Source: Oscillospiraceae bacterium (lineage in GTDB: Bacteria > Bacillota > Clostridia > Oscillospirales > Oscillospiraceae). Taken from it: a stretch of DNA of 64,000 bases. The notes beneath the pieces were generated by a model that saw only the letters and a program-made list of their open reading frames with translations, searched no databases and was not told the DNA's origin. The DNA lies in NCBI GenBank assembly GCA_916988195.3, contig CAKASQ030000039.1, forward strand, positions 1-64,000. Direction: 5' to 3'. Numbering within the stretch: position 1 is the first letter of the stretch; every line of letters starts with the position of its first letter. Shown here piece by piece: positions 24,563 to 33,488 of the stretch. The translations under genes were made by a program, and so were the position numbers.

Positions 24563-25822
24563 TTGTCTACCACAACCTGTTTGATCATCATGGCGGCATG
24601 TCTCGTCCTGTCCGCCTATTTTTCGGCCACCGAGACGGCGTTTTCCTCGGCCAACAGCACGAGGCTCAAAACCCTCGCGGAGAAGGGCAGCAAAAAAGCA
24701 AAGCTTGCCTGCGAGCTCCTGGAGCATTACGACAAACTGCTCTCCACGATCCTGATCGGCAACAACATTGTAAACATCCTCATGGCCTCCATCGGCACGG
24801 TGCTCTTCGTCCGGCACTATGGCGACGCGGGCGCGACGATCTCTACCGTCGTGGTGACCGTCGTTGTGCTGGTCTTCGGCGAGATTTCGCCCAAGAGCGT
24901 GGCCAAGGACTGCGCCGAGCGCTTTGCGATGTTCTCCGCGCCCATTCTGCGGGTCTTCCTCTTCGTCCTCACGCCGCTGAATTTTCTGTTTTCGCTCTGG
25001 AAAAAGCTGCTGGCGAAGGTGTTCCGCCTGAACGGCGAGAGCAAAATGTCGCAGGAGGAGCTCTTGATGCTCGTCGACGAGGTGCAGCAGGACGGCAGCA
25101 TCGACAAAAATGAGGGAGAGCTTTTAAAGAACGCCATCGATTTTTCCGAGCAGCAGGCGCAGGATATCTTGATCCACCGCGTCGACCTCGCGGCACTTCC
25201 GATCACGGCGAGCAAGGAAGAGGTCGCGGCTCTCTTCACGGAGACGAAATATTCCCGCCTCCTTATTTATCAGGATTCCATCGACCACATTCTCGGCACG
25301 GTGCACCAGAAGGATTTCTACGTCGGCTGCGGGATTACGGAAAAGCCGCTGGAGGAAATTATCGTGCCGCCGCTTTTTGTGCTGGAAAATGAGCCGATCA
25401 GCCGCCTTCTCAAGACGCTCCAGAAGGCCAAGACGCATGTGGCTGTGGTCGTCGACGAATACGGCGGCACGTGCGGCATTGTGACGATGGAGGATATTTT
25501 AGAGGAGCTCGTGGGCGAAATCTGGGATGAGCACGACGAGATTGAGGTCTTCATCCGAAAGACGGGCGCGAATACGTTCCTTGTCGACTCCAGCATGGAC
25601 TTTGACGAGTTCGCGGCTTATTTCCAGCTCAAAGCCGACTCGGAGATGACCTCCGTCAGCGGCTGGGTCATGGAGCAGTTCGGCCGCGTACCGGAAAGCG
25701 GCGAACGCATCACCGCAGGCCCACTCGACGTGCTGGTAACGAAGGTCGACAACCACCGCATCGAGGAAATCCAGATCACGCAGCATGCCCCCGCGGAAGC
25801 GCCCGCTTCCTCCGCAACGTAA
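24563..25822 (+). CDS. CorC/HlyC-type CNNM transporter with CBS domains
   Basis: This protein of about 419 residues has an N-terminal CNNM domain with membrane helices (LIIMAACLVLSAYFSATETA, STILIGNNIVNILMASIGTV, STVVVTVVVLVFGEISPKSV), a CBS pair (about 205-325; VVVDEYGGTCGIVTMEDILE) and a C-terminal CorC_HlyC domain (about 340-410; VSGWVMEQFGRVPESGERI). The family is linked to Mg/Co efflux or transport; 'hemolysin' is a historic name. The start is probably TTG 24563, since AAAAGGAG lies 9 bp before and the residues upstream are not conserved-looking. A terminator follows. Confidence 0.88.
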   Translation: MSTTTCLIIMAACLVLSAYFSATETAFSSANSTRLKTLAEKGSKKAKLACELLEHYDKLLSTILIGNNIVNILMASIGTVLFVRHYGDAGATISTVVVTVVVLVFGEISPKSVAKDCAERFAMFSAPILRVFLFVLTPLNFLFSLWKKLLAKVFRLNGESKMSQEELLMLVDEVQQDGSIDKNEGELLKNAIDFSEQQAQDILIHRVDLAALPITASKEEVAALFTETKYSRLLIYQDSIDHILGTVHQKDFYVGCGITEKPLEEIIVPPLFVLENEPISRLLKTLQKAKTHVAVVVDEYGGTCGIVTMEDILEELVGEIWDEHDEIEVFIRKTGANTFLVDSSMDFDEFAAYFQLKADSEMTSVSGWVMEQFGRVPESGERITAGPLDVLVTKVDNHRIEEIQITQHAPAEAPASSAT

Positions 25823-25830
25823 AACGTACA

Positions 25831-25862
25831 AACCGCCCGCCGACTTTTCGTCGGCGGGCGGT
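25831..25862 (+). terminator. Terminator after CorC
   Basis: The stem AACCGCCCGCCGAC / GTCGGCGGGCGGTT with loop TTTT is followed by CTTC. Confidence 0.75.
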
Positions 25863-25895
25863 TCTTCATGCAATACGGCATTTCCTTCGGTTAAC

Positions 25896-26003
25896 GCGTA
25901 GGGGTCGCCCCTGTCTGCCCAAGGGAAGTATCAAATTCGCCAGTGATTTTCGCGTTTTGAATGTGTAATTTGTCGGGTGGACAGAGGCGCCCGCCTCTAC
26001 GAG
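25896..26003. repeat. Copy 1 of a 110-bp MITE/REP-like intergenic repeat
   Basis: It starts GCGTAGGGGTCG and ends CCTCTACGAG. The right portion (GGGTGGACAGAGGCGCCCGC) matches the same part of the copy at 37968-38077. It lies between a terminator and the next promoter region, with no coding sense. It is probably a non-autonomous mobile repeat or a structured intergenic element. Confidence 0.7.
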
Positions 26004-26121
26004 GGCGTTGAAGCTGCAAAAGTGCTGGATAAATGGGCGCTTTCGGTTGCAATTGGCGGGAAAACTGGTATAATATTTCGCATAGGCTTGGCGGGAGTTC
26101 CGCCTGAATGGAGAACGGGAC

Positions 26122-27597
26122 ATGAGACGATCTGGACGGGTTTTGCTGATTGTGCTGGCAGTGCTGGTTGTGCTCGCAGGTGCGGGCGCGGCAGTCGTGC
26201 TGCGGCTGGATACGAGGGCGAAGGAGCAGCACGAGATGCTCTCGCGCGCGATTCTGGCGCGCGAAACGTGGCTTTCCGACACGCGCGTACGCTTGCTGGA
26301 AAACGGCGCGGAGCTCGGAAGCTATACGCTGGAGGACCTCGGTCTCGCGGAATCCGCGCGTTCGTACATCACCGTGGGACTCACGCAGGTTGACCTTCTG
26401 CCGCAGGAGAAATTTGAAGCGCTCGGTCTTCGCGAGCGGATCTCGTGGAGCCTTGGAGGGCGCGGAAGCGCGCAGAATGTGACGCTGGACGTGACAAAGC
26501 TCAATACGACGAAGCCCGAGGCCGACGCAAATCGCGTGGAACGCACCGCGCCGCAGGATGCGCAGGTTTCGTTTGAGGACGGCAAATTCACGCTGCAAGC
26601 AGAAACGGGTGGCAACACCCTTAGAGACGGCGCAGTACACGACGCGATCGCGCAGGCGCTCACGGGCGTGGTGGATATGGGGCAGGAGCCGCAGACCATC
26701 GAGGCAGAGTTGACCGACATCGACTGCTACGAAATGCCGGAGATCACGGAAGAAAATACGGCGTTTGATATTCAAACGAGCTTTGAAGAGGCGCTGGACG
26801 GTTTTTCACTGACCATCAATTTTGAAAAGGCAGCGCCGCAGCTTTCTTTTGAGCAGCCCACGCAGACCATCTCGCAGGAGCAGGCGCAGGCGCTTGTGAC
26901 CCTGAACGCCGATGGGACTTTGACGGTCGACGAGGCAGGCGTGCGCGTGCTTGTGGACAGCTGGGCAGCGATCTATGACATCCCCAACACAAAATATCAG
27001 TTCAAATCCGAGGTTGACGGTTACGTTCCGATTCAGTTCCTGAATGTGAGCTACAAGGTGGATCGCGACGCGCTGACGAAGCAGATCGTCGAACGGCTGC
27101 GGACGCTGGACGATGAGGAAGTCGTACCGGAGATCGCCTGCTACCGCGACGGCGAGCCGTTCGACATCAAGGATACGTACATTGAGGTCGACATCACGAA
27201 CCAGAAGGTGACGTTCTACAAAGACGGCGAGCGCATTGTCTTCACCGACGTTGTTACCGGCCTTCCTGACGGGCACCAGACCATTACCGGCCTTTACTAC
27301 ACGTATTATAAGGCGACCGACATCTGGCTCGACGGGCCGGACTATCACGTCTTCGTCAAATACTGGGTCAGCATGACCGACCTCTATGGGCTTCACGACG
27401 CGTCGTGGCGCTCGAACTTCGGCGGGGACTACTATCTCTACGCGGGCTCGCACGGCTGCGTCAACACGCCGGAGGAGGCCATGAAGACGATCTACGACAA
27501 TGTGACCGACGGCATCCCGATCCTCAGCTATCACCACGAGCGCCCTGTACAGGAGGAACCTGAGGGGATGGCGGATGCGCAGGAAACATTAGAATAG
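26122..27597 (+). CDS. L,D-transpeptidase (YkuD) with peptidoglycan-binding-like N-terminus
   Basis: This 491-residue protein has an N-terminal membrane anchor (VLLIVLAVLVVLAGAGAAVV), two PG_binding_4-like repeats (about 60-330) and a C-terminal YkuD domain (about 345-475) with the catalytic set GLHDASWR and AGSHGCVNTP (Cys nucleophile). It would form 3-3 peptidoglycan cross-links or attach proteins outside the membrane. It is a paralogue of the gene at 38174-39640 (same layout and length). A terminator follows. Confidence 0.92.
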   Translation: MRRSGRVLLIVLAVLVVLAGAGAAVVLRLDTRAKEQHEMLSRAILARETWLSDTRVRLLENGAELGSYTLEDLGLAESARSYITVGLTQVDLLPQEKFEALGLRERISWSLGGRGSAQNVTLDVTKLNTTKPEADANRVERTAPQDAQVSFEDGKFTLQAETGGNTLRDGAVHDAIAQALTGVVDMGQEPQTIEAELTDIDCYEMPEITEENTAFDIQTSFEEALDGFSLTINFEKAAPQLSFEQPTQTISQEQAQALVTLNADGTLTVDEAGVRVLVDSWAAIYDIPNTKYQFKSEVDGYVPIQFLNVSYKVDRDALTKQIVERLRTLDDEEVVPEIACYRDGEPFDIKDTYIEVDITNQKVTFYKDGERIVFTDVVTGLPDGHQTITGLYYTYYKATDIWLDGPDYHVFVKYWVSMTDLYGLHDASWRSNFGGDYYLYAGSHGCVNTPEEAMKTIYDNVTDGIPILSYHHERPVQEEPEGMADAQETLE

Positions 27598-27635
27598 CTT
27601 ATAGCAAGCTTAATTAAAAGTAATTTTTCTTATGA

Positions 27636-27672
27636 AAAACGCGAAGCGCCCGGGGTGGATGCTTCGCGTTTT
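27636..27672 (+). terminator. Terminator after L,D-transpeptidase
   Basis: The stem AAAACGCGAAGC / GCTTCGCGTTTT. Confidence 0.75.
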
Positions 27673-27801
27673 CTGTGAAAATTACGGCTTGCGGGAGAGG
27701 GCTTCCTCTGGTATACTATTCGGCGGAGAAAATGAGAGAAACAGGAGAATATTTCCCTGATTACGACAAAATTTTACGTAAAATCCGGAAGGAGCATCAC
27801 C

Positions 27802-29193
27802 ATGCGAGAAAGCTTTGACGTTGTGATTCTCGGCTGCGGCGAGGCAGGTATCTTCGCCGCCTACGAGCTGGAAAAATTGAACCCCGGTCTGAAGCTGCTG
27901 GCCATTGACCAGGGCCCCGACATCTACCACAGAAGCTGCCCGATCGTCTCCGGCAAGGTGCGCGAGTGCATCCACTGTCCGATCTGCCACACGATGTGCG
28001 GCTTCGGCGGCGCGGGCGCATTTTCTGACGGCAAGTTCAACTTCACGACGGCCTTCGGCGGCTGGCTGACCGATTTCATTGACCCGGGTACGGTCATGGA
28101 GCTCATCGAATACGTTGACGCGATCAATGTCGCCCACGGCGCGACCGAGGAGGTCTACTCCACCGAAACCGCAGAGGCCAAGGCGCTGGCAAGACGCGCG
28201 CTCGGCTACGATCTGCACCTTTTGCAGGCCAGATGCAAGCACCTCGGCACGGAAAAGAATCTCATGATTCTGCAAAATATCTACGAGGACCTTAAAAATA
28301 AGCTCGAGTTCCGCTTCAACACCTCGGCGACGACGATTGCGCAGGCCGACGGCGGCTATCTCGTCACGCTCAAAAACGGCGACGAGCTGTTCTGCAAATA
28401 CCTGCTGGCCGCCCCCGGCAGAAGCGGCGCGGAGTGGTTCTCCGACGTGTGCAAGGGTCTGGGGCTGCATTTACTGAACAATCAGGTCGACGTCGGCGTG
28501 CGCGTCGAGCTCCCGGCGACGGTCTTTGAGCACATCACAAACGTCGTCTACGAGTCGAAGCTCATCTACCGCACCAAGCAGTACGGCGATCAGGTGCGCA
28601 CGTTCTGCATGAACCCGTATGGACATGTCGTCGCGGAAAATGTCGAGGGCATCAATACCGTAAACGGCCACTCGTACGCGGACCCCGCGCTCCGGAGCGA
28701 AAACACGAACTTTGCCCTTCTCGTCTCGAACCGGTTCACGCAGCCGTTCAACGAGCCGTATCGCTACGGCAAGCACATTGCGTCCCTTTCGAACCTGCTC
28801 GCGGGCGGCGTTCTTGTCCAGCGCTTCGGCGATCTCGTCGACGGCAAGCGCACGAACGAGCACCGCATGAAGCAGTCGACCGTCCGCCCCACGCTTACGG
28901 CGGCCGTTCCGGGCGACCTCTCGCTGACGCTTCCCAAGCGGCAGCTCGACAACATCATCGAGATGATCTACCAGCTCGACAAAATCGCCCCGGGCACGGC
29001 GAACTACGACACGCTTCTCTACGGCGCGGAGGTCAAGTTTTACTCGGCGCGCCTCGAGCTCGACGAGAACCTCGAGACCAAGCTCCCCGGCTTCTTCGCG
29101 GCGGGCGACGGCGCGGGCGTAACCAGAGGTCTTGCACAGGCCGGCGCTTCCGGTGTGCAGGCTGCAAGAGCAATCAGTGAGAGACTGAAATAA
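27802..29193 (+). CDS. FAD-dependent dehydrogenase of unknown substrate
   Basis: This 463-residue protein has the FAD Rossmann motif DVVILGCGEAGIFAAYELEK at the N-terminus, then a Cys-rich conserved segment (CIHCPICHTMCGFGGAGAFS, about 57-77) and a C-terminal FAD-contact motif PGFFAAGDGAGVTRGLAQAG. It matches the uncharacterised FAD-dependent dehydrogenases of COG2509 type. The four cysteines could bind a metal or form a redox disulphide. The start has GGAAGGAG. It is monocistronic with a strong terminator. Confidence 0.82.
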   Translation: MRESFDVVILGCGEAGIFAAYELEKLNPGLKLLAIDQGPDIYHRSCPIVSGKVRECIHCPICHTMCGFGGAGAFSDGKFNFTTAFGGWLTDFIDPGTVMELIEYVDAINVAHGATEEVYSTETAEAKALARRALGYDLHLLQARCKHLGTEKNLMILQNIYEDLKNKLEFRFNTSATTIAQADGGYLVTLKNGDELFCKYLLAAPGRSGAEWFSDVCKGLGLHLLNNQVDVGVRVELPATVFEHITNVVYESKLIYRTKQYGDQVRTFCMNPYGHVVAENVEGINTVNGHSYADPALRSENTNFALLVSNRFTQPFNEPYRYGKHIASLSNLLAGGVLVQRFGDLVDGKRTNEHRMKQSTVRPTLTAAVPGDLSLTLPKRQLDNIIEMIYQLDKIAPGTANYDTLLYGAEVKFYSARLELDENLETKLPGFFAAGDGAGVTRGLAQAGASGVQAARAISERLK

Positions 29194-29230
29194 ATCAAAG
29201 AGCGGCTGCAAAGCAGCCGCTCTTTGATTT
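29192..29230. terminator. Bidirectional terminator
   Basis: A perfect 18-bp stem (AAATCAAAGAGCGGCTGC and its complement) with a 3-nt loop, A-rich before and T-rich after, lies between convergent genes. Confidence 0.85.
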
Positions 29231-29282
29231 ATTTCATAAGGATACAGTCCAGTTGCGGATAGCAAAACCTTGTCGAGTCTGC

Positions 29283-29933
29283 TCAGCCCTTGAGCGCTCT
29301 GACAAAAGCGGCCTTATCGGGGGCTTTGAAATACGCGCTGCCGGCAACCAGAACGTTTGCGCCTGCGGCGGTGCAGATTTTGGCGGTCTTTTCGCTCACG
29401 CCGCCGTCGACCTCGAGCTCGCAGTCTAAACCGTCCTTTTCGATCCAGCTCCGGATGGTCTGAACCTTCGGCATCATGTCTTCCATGAACGACTGCCCGC
29501 CGAAGCCGGGCTCGACGGTCATGACGAGAATGAGGCTGCAAAGCGGAAGATACGGAAGCACGGCCTCCGCAGGCGTTTTCGGTTTAACGCTCAGCGCAGC
29601 CTTCACACCGTTCGCGCGGATTTTCTCCAGCGCCTTACGCGTGTTTTCCGGCGTGTCGGCTTCTTCATGAATCGTCAAGATGTCTGCGCCCGCCTTGCAG
29701 AATTCATCTACATAGCGAAGCGGCCGGTCGATCATCAGGTGCACGTCCAAGGGCAGCTCGGTAATTTTCCGGATAGCGGCCACGACCGGAATTCCGATCG
29801 TAATATTGGGAACAAATTCGCCGTCCATCACGTCAATATGAACATAATCGGCTCCCGCGGGAGAAAGCGCGCGGATATCGCGCTCGAGATTGACAAAGTC
29901 TGCGGACAAAATGGAAGGGGATACCTTGATCAT
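29283..29933 (-). CDS. rpe: Ribulose-phosphate 3-epimerase
   Basis: This 216-residue TIM-barrel protein has the family motifs VSPSILSADFVNLERDI, VHIDVMDGEFVPNITIG, LDVHLMIDRP, VMTVEPGFGGQSFMEDMMPK and LEVDGGVSEKTA. It interconverts ribulose 5-phosphate and xylulose 5-phosphate in the pentose phosphate pathway. The length is normal. The start follows TCGGAGGTAATCCT. A consensus promoter and a leader of about 160 nt with a perfect palindrome lie upstream. Confidence 0.96.
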   Translation of the reverse strand: MIKVSPSILSADFVNLERDIRALSPAGADYVHIDVMDGEFVPNITIGIPVVAAIRKITELPLDVHLMIDRPLRYVDEFCKAGADILTIHEEADTPENTRKALEKIRANGVKAALSVKPKTPAEAVLPYLPLCSLILVMTVEPGFGGQSFMEDMMPKVQTIRSWIEKDGLDCELEVDGGVSEKTAKICTAAGANVLVAGSAYFKAPDKAAFVRALKG

Positions 29934-30061
29934 AGGATTACCTCCGATACGAAATTTGTTGAAACCGGCACCAGACCGGGTGCGCGCGCATAGGTATGAA
30001 TGTGCGGCGGAGACCGGGCAGAGCTCTCGTCCCGCGCGACTGGAATCTGCCGCTTATCATA

Positions 30062-30127
30062 GGGGCTGCCCGCGGGCAGCCCCATCGGAACCGGGAATAT
30101 TATACCGGACGGGCGCAGGGATGTCAA
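30062..30127 (-). promoter_or_regulatory. rpe promoter and leader hairpin
   Basis: On the minus strand TTGACA (30127-30122), 17 bp, TATAAT (30104-30099). The leader carries the perfect 22-bp palindrome GGGGCTGCCCGCGGGCAGCCCC (30062-30083), starting about 10 nt after the expected transcript start. Confidence 0.8.
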
Positions 30128-30164
30128 TGCGGGCGGGGTTTGCCGCACAACGGATTTGCAGTTC

Positions 30165-30193
30165 TTGACATTCTATCCCGCACGCGATAAGAT
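30165..30193 (+). promoter_or_regulatory. Promoter of the XpaC-TelA-TPM operon
   Basis: TTGACA (30165-30170), 17 bp, TAAGAT (30188-30193), 31 bp before the first gene. Confidence 0.8.
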
Positions 30194-30223
30194 GGAAAAA
30201 AGAAGACAAAGAAGGGCTTTTGC

Positions 30224-30952
30224 ATGGATACAAAAAAGAAACAATCGGTAATTCCCATTTACGCGGTGGGACTTGTGTGGCTGTCGCGGGCCATCAGCGG
30301 CCATCTTTCAAGCTTCGGCGGAATTATCAGCACTATCGTTTTGTCGGCTGTAGCCTTCGGCGTATTGAAAATCTTTTTCCCGGACAAGGTAGAACAGACG
30401 GACGGCGCAGATAAGAGCGCGCCCAATGCGGCCAAGCCCGAGGAAAAGAAGCAGCCGGAGCCTAAGCAGGATTCCACGCCAAAGCCGGAAGAAAAAAAGC
30501 AGTCCGAGCCCTCGACGGGTAACCCGGAGCTCGACGCGATTTTGAAGCAGGGGGCGCAGTCGGTTTCCAAAATTCAGGCGCTCAACGACGAGATCCCCGA
30601 CTTCAAGCTCTCCGCGCAGATCAAGCAGATCGAAATTCTGACGGAGAAAATTTTCGCCTACGTCAAAGAGCACCCGCAGGATATGGGGCAGATCCGGCAG
30701 TTCCTCAATTATTATCTGCCCACGACCATCAAGCTGCTCGAGCAGTACGTCGTACTGCAGAATCAGGGTATGCGCATGGGAAACATCGACGAGGGCATGA
30801 AGAAGATCGAAGACATGCTGGACAAGGTCATCGTCGCCTTCCAGCGGCAGCTCGACAGCCTGTTTGAAAGCAGCGTCGTAGACATTACGGCGGACATTCA
30901 GGTCATGGAGCAGATGATGGCGAGCGAAGGCCTGACGGGCAAGGATTTTTAA
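30224..30952 (+). CDS. XpaC-like protein
   Basis: This 242-residue protein has two N-terminal hydrophobic helices (VIPIYAVGLVWLSRAIS, GIISTIVLSAVAFGVLKIFF), a Pro/Glu/Lys-rich linker (about 60-105) and a helical C-terminal domain (YVKEHPQDMGQIRQFLNYYL, PTTIKLLEQYVVLQNQGMRM). It matches the XpaC ('5-bromo-4-chloroindolyl phosphate hydrolysis') family, which commonly precedes TelA. The family name comes from an indirect phenotype; the molecular role is not known. Envelope stress or toxic-anion tolerance is inferred from its neighbours. Confidence 0.8.
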   Translation: MDTKKKQSVIPIYAVGLVWLSRAISGHLSSFGGIISTIVLSAVAFGVLKIFFPDKVEQTDGADKSAPNAAKPEEKKQPEPKQDSTPKPEEKKQSEPSTGNPELDAILKQGAQSVSKIQALNDEIPDFKLSAQIKQIEILTEKIFAYVKEHPQDMGQIRQFLNYYLPTTIKLLEQYVVLQNQGMRMGNIDEGMKKIEDMLDKVIVAFQRQLDSLFESSVVDITADIQVMEQMMASEGLTGKDF

Positions 30953-30964
30953 GGAGTGAGTACG

Positions 30965-32119
30965 ATGGAAGAAAAAATTCCCCAGCTGACATTGACCCCG
31001 AATTTAGAAGAAGCGCCGGTTCTCGAGCCGGTCAAACAGGAAGACCTGATTGAAAAATCGGAAAAAGCGCCTGAGGCTGGCCCCGATCTTTCGATGCTGA
31101 GCGAGGCCGAGCAGCAGGCGGTTCTGGCGTTTTCCAAGCAGATCGACCTGACCGACACGGCGCAGGTGCTCCAATACGGCGCGGCGGCGCAGAAAAATAT
31201 TGCGGACTTCTCCGAGACGGCGCTGTCTAAAGTGCAGACGCGTGACCTTGGCGAGATCGGCGACATGGTCACGAGTCTTGTCGTGGAACTCAAGGGCATG
31301 GACGAGCCCGAAAAGAAGGGCATCGCGGGACTTTTCCGTAAGGCGCAGGTCAGTGCGCAGGAGATGAAGACGAAATACTCCAAGGCCGAGGCCAACGTCG
31401 ACAAGATCGCGGCGGAACTGGACAAGCACAAGCTGACGCTCATGAAGGACGTCGCGGTCATGGACCAGATGTACGAAAAGAACCTTGCGTATTTCAAGGA
31501 GCTCACGATGTACATTCTGGCCGGCAAGCAGAAGCTTGCCGAAGAGCGGGCAACGACGCTGGTAAGCCTCCGCGAAAAGGCGCAGACGAGCGGTCTTGCC
31601 GAGGACGCGCAGGCGGCGAATGACTTTGAAAACAAATGCGAGCGCTTTGAAAAGAAGCTCCATGACCTCGAGCTCACGCGCGTCATTTCCCTTCAGACCG
31701 CGCCGCAGATCCGCATGATCCAGAACAATGATACGCTCATGATGGAAAAAATCCAGACCTCCATCATGAACACCATTCCGCTCTGGAAAAACCAGATGGT
31801 TTTGACCCTTGGCATTCAGGACTCGCAGCGCGCCATGGAAGCGCAGCGGAAGGTCACGGATATGACAAATCAGCTCCTGCAAAAGAACGCGGACATGCTC
31901 AAGATGGCGACCGTCGAGACGGCGCGGGAGGCCGAGCGCGGCATTGTGGACATTGAGACGCTCAAGCACACGAACGAAAGCCTCATCTCCACACTCGACG
32001 AGGTGCTGCAAATCCAGACCGAGGGCGCACAGAAGCGGCAGGAGGCCGAGCAGGAGCTGCGCCGCATCGAAGGAGAGCTCAAGCAGAAGCTGCTTGAGAC
32101 ACGAAAGGTTTCAAAATGA
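30965..32119 (+). CDS. TelA-family toxic anion resistance protein
   Basis: This 384-residue, almost fully helical cytosolic protein has the TelA pattern (VASLREKAQ-type VSLREKAQTSGLAEDAQAAN, LHDLELTRVISLQTAPQIRM, SIMNTIPLWKNQMVLTLGIQ, LKHTNESLISTLDEVLQIQT). TelA proteins are linked to tellurite and cell-envelope stress tolerance. The start at ATG 30965 is set by AAGGAG, 8 bp upstream. The next gene overlaps by 4 bp (ATGA). Confidence 0.9.
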   Translation: MEEKIPQLTLTPNLEEAPVLEPVKQEDLIEKSEKAPEAGPDLSMLSEAEQQAVLAFSKQIDLTDTAQVLQYGAAAQKNIADFSETALSKVQTRDLGEIGDMVTSLVVELKGMDEPEKKGIAGLFRKAQVSAQEMKTKYSKAEANVDKIAAELDKHKLTLMKDVAVMDQMYEKNLAYFKELTMYILAGKQKLAEERATTLVSLREKAQTSGLAEDAQAANDFENKCERFEKKLHDLELTRVISLQTAPQIRMIQNNDTLMMEKIQTSIMNTIPLWKNQMVLTLGIQDSQRAMEAQRKVTDMTNQLLQKNADMLKMATVETAREAERGIVDIETLKHTNESLISTLDEVLQIQTEGAQKRQEAEQELRRIEGELKQKLLETRKVSK

Positions 32120-33123
32120 AAGATTTTTTCAATCGCAAAAACGTTGCCGTGACCATCACGCTGGTGGTGATTGCCATCGCGCTCGTCATCGGCTTTACCT
32201 CCGCCCCCAAACAGGCAGCAACGAGCACCACGTCGCAGATGGCAGCCTCGGTGTCCTCCGACGCGGCCGGTTGGGCAAAGAAGAACTACGGACAGTATGA
32301 AGATTTTCTGGAGGATGACGCAGACCTGTTCAGCGATACCACGCTCGAGACGTTCGCGAAGTACAACGCGCAGCTGGACTATACCTATGGCAGCATCATG
32401 GGGCTTGTGACCACAGACAGCCTGGACGGGAAGACCATGGAAGATTACGCCATGGACGAGAGCGCGGATCTGGAGCTCGGAGACAGCGATATGCTGCTGC
32501 TCATCGACACAGACACCGAGCAGTGGTATCTTGCCTATGGAAATGATATGGCTTCGTACGTCGACAATGATCTTTCCATTCTCTTTAAGGAAAACCTAGG
32601 GAGCCTCTTTACCGGAAACGCCGGAAGCAGCGTGACGGGGCTTTACAAGGGACTTCTCAGCTGGTACGCTTCGAACATCCCCGCGGCCTCGCACGAAGAG
32701 GCGCAGACGCAGCCGGTATCCTACCGGCAGGAGGAACGTATGAGCTTCGGGTCTGTTTTGCTGACGTTATTTATCATTCTGATCGTGCTTCGCATCCTTT
32801 TCCGCCCGAGACGGCGCTATTACGATGACGGCGTGTACTACGGCGGCAGCCATCCCGGCTTCTGGAGCGGGCTGTTTGTCGGCTCGATGTTCGGGCGCAG
32901 CCGCGGCCATCGCGCGCCCCCGCCTCCCGGTCCAAGACCCGGCTACCGTCCGCCCTCCGGCGGCGCAAGACCCGGCGGATTTAACACCCGTCCCGGCGGC
33001 TCCGGCTTCAAACCGAGCTCGCGCGGCTTTGGCGGCGGCAGTCGTGGAAGCGGCTTCGGCGGCCGAGGCGGCGGCTTTGGCGGAGGTTCACGCGGCGGAG
33101 GCTTCGGCGGCGGTCGCAGATAA
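32116..33123 (+). CDS. TPM-domain membrane protein with Gly-rich tail
   Basis: This 335-residue protein has an N-terminal helix (NVAVTITLVVIAIALVIGF), an extracytosolic TPM-like domain (about 50-170; LLLIDTDTEQWYLAYGNDMA), a second helix (FGSVLLTLFIILIVLRILF) and a cytosolic tail rich in Gly, Ser, Arg and Pro (GFGGGSRGSGFGGRGGGFGG). The tail is low complexity. As third gene of the XpaC-TelA operon it probably acts in the same envelope function. Confidence 0.8.
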   Translation: MKDFFNRKNVAVTITLVVIAIALVIGFTSAPKQAATSTTSQMAASVSSDAAGWAKKNYGQYEDFLEDDADLFSDTTLETFAKYNAQLDYTYGSIMGLVTTDSLDGKTMEDYAMDESADLELGDSDMLLLIDTDTEQWYLAYGNDMASYVDNDLSILFKENLGSLFTGNAGSSVTGLYKGLLSWYASNIPAASHEEAQTQPVSYRQEERMSFGSVLLTLFIILIVLRILFRPRRRYYDDGVYYGGSHPGFWSGLFVGSMFGRSRGHRAPPPPGPRPGYRPPSGGARPGGFNTRPGGSGFKPSSRGFGGGSRGSGFGGRGGGFGGGSRGGGFGGGRR

Positions 33124-33130
33124 AATACGC

Positions 33131-33166
33131 AATCGGCACTTCCTTTTTTGGGAGTGCCGATTTTTT
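33131..33166 (+). terminator. Terminator of the XpaC-TelA-TPM operon
   Basis: The stem AATCGGCACT..AGTGCCGATT is followed by TTTTT. Confidence 0.85.
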
Positions 33167-33239
33167 GAAAAATTTTTCCTGATTGAACTTTTGCACGCGG
33201 GCCATACTACTCCTGCAAACCAAAAAGGAGGTCTGTATT

Positions 33240-33401
33240 ATGGATCATGCAAACAAGGCAATTGAATGCAACGTCGTTTCCTGCCGCAACCACTGTGCTT
33301 CGCAGGACTACTGCTCGCTCGACCACGTGAGAATCGGCACGCACGAGTGCCATCCGTCGATGGACCAGTGCACCGACTGCCTGTCGTTCATCCAGAAGTA
33401 A
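33240..33401 (+). CDS. DUF1540 small Cys-rich protein
   Basis: This 53-residue protein has a Cys pattern (IECNVVSCRNHCASQDYCS, GTHECHPSMDQCTDCLSF) that matches DUF1540, a likely metal-binding fold widespread in clostridia. The start follows AAAAAGGAGGTCTGTATT. It is monocistronic and flanked by terminators. Its role is unknown. Confidence 0.85.
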   Translation: MDHANKAIECNVVSCRNHCASQDYCSLDHVRIGTHECHPSMDQCTDCLSFIQK

Positions 33402-33418
33402 GCACCTGGTTTCGCGAA

Positions 33419-33454
33419 AGAAGAGACTGCCTCCGCTGGGAGACAGTCTCTTCT
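33419..33454 (+). terminator. Terminator after DUF1540 gene
   Basis: The stem AGAAGAGACTG / CAGTCTCTTCT is followed by GTTAT. Confidence 0.75.
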
Positions 33455-33488
33455 GTTATAATCGGAAAAGCCGCGTCCTTCCGCCGGT

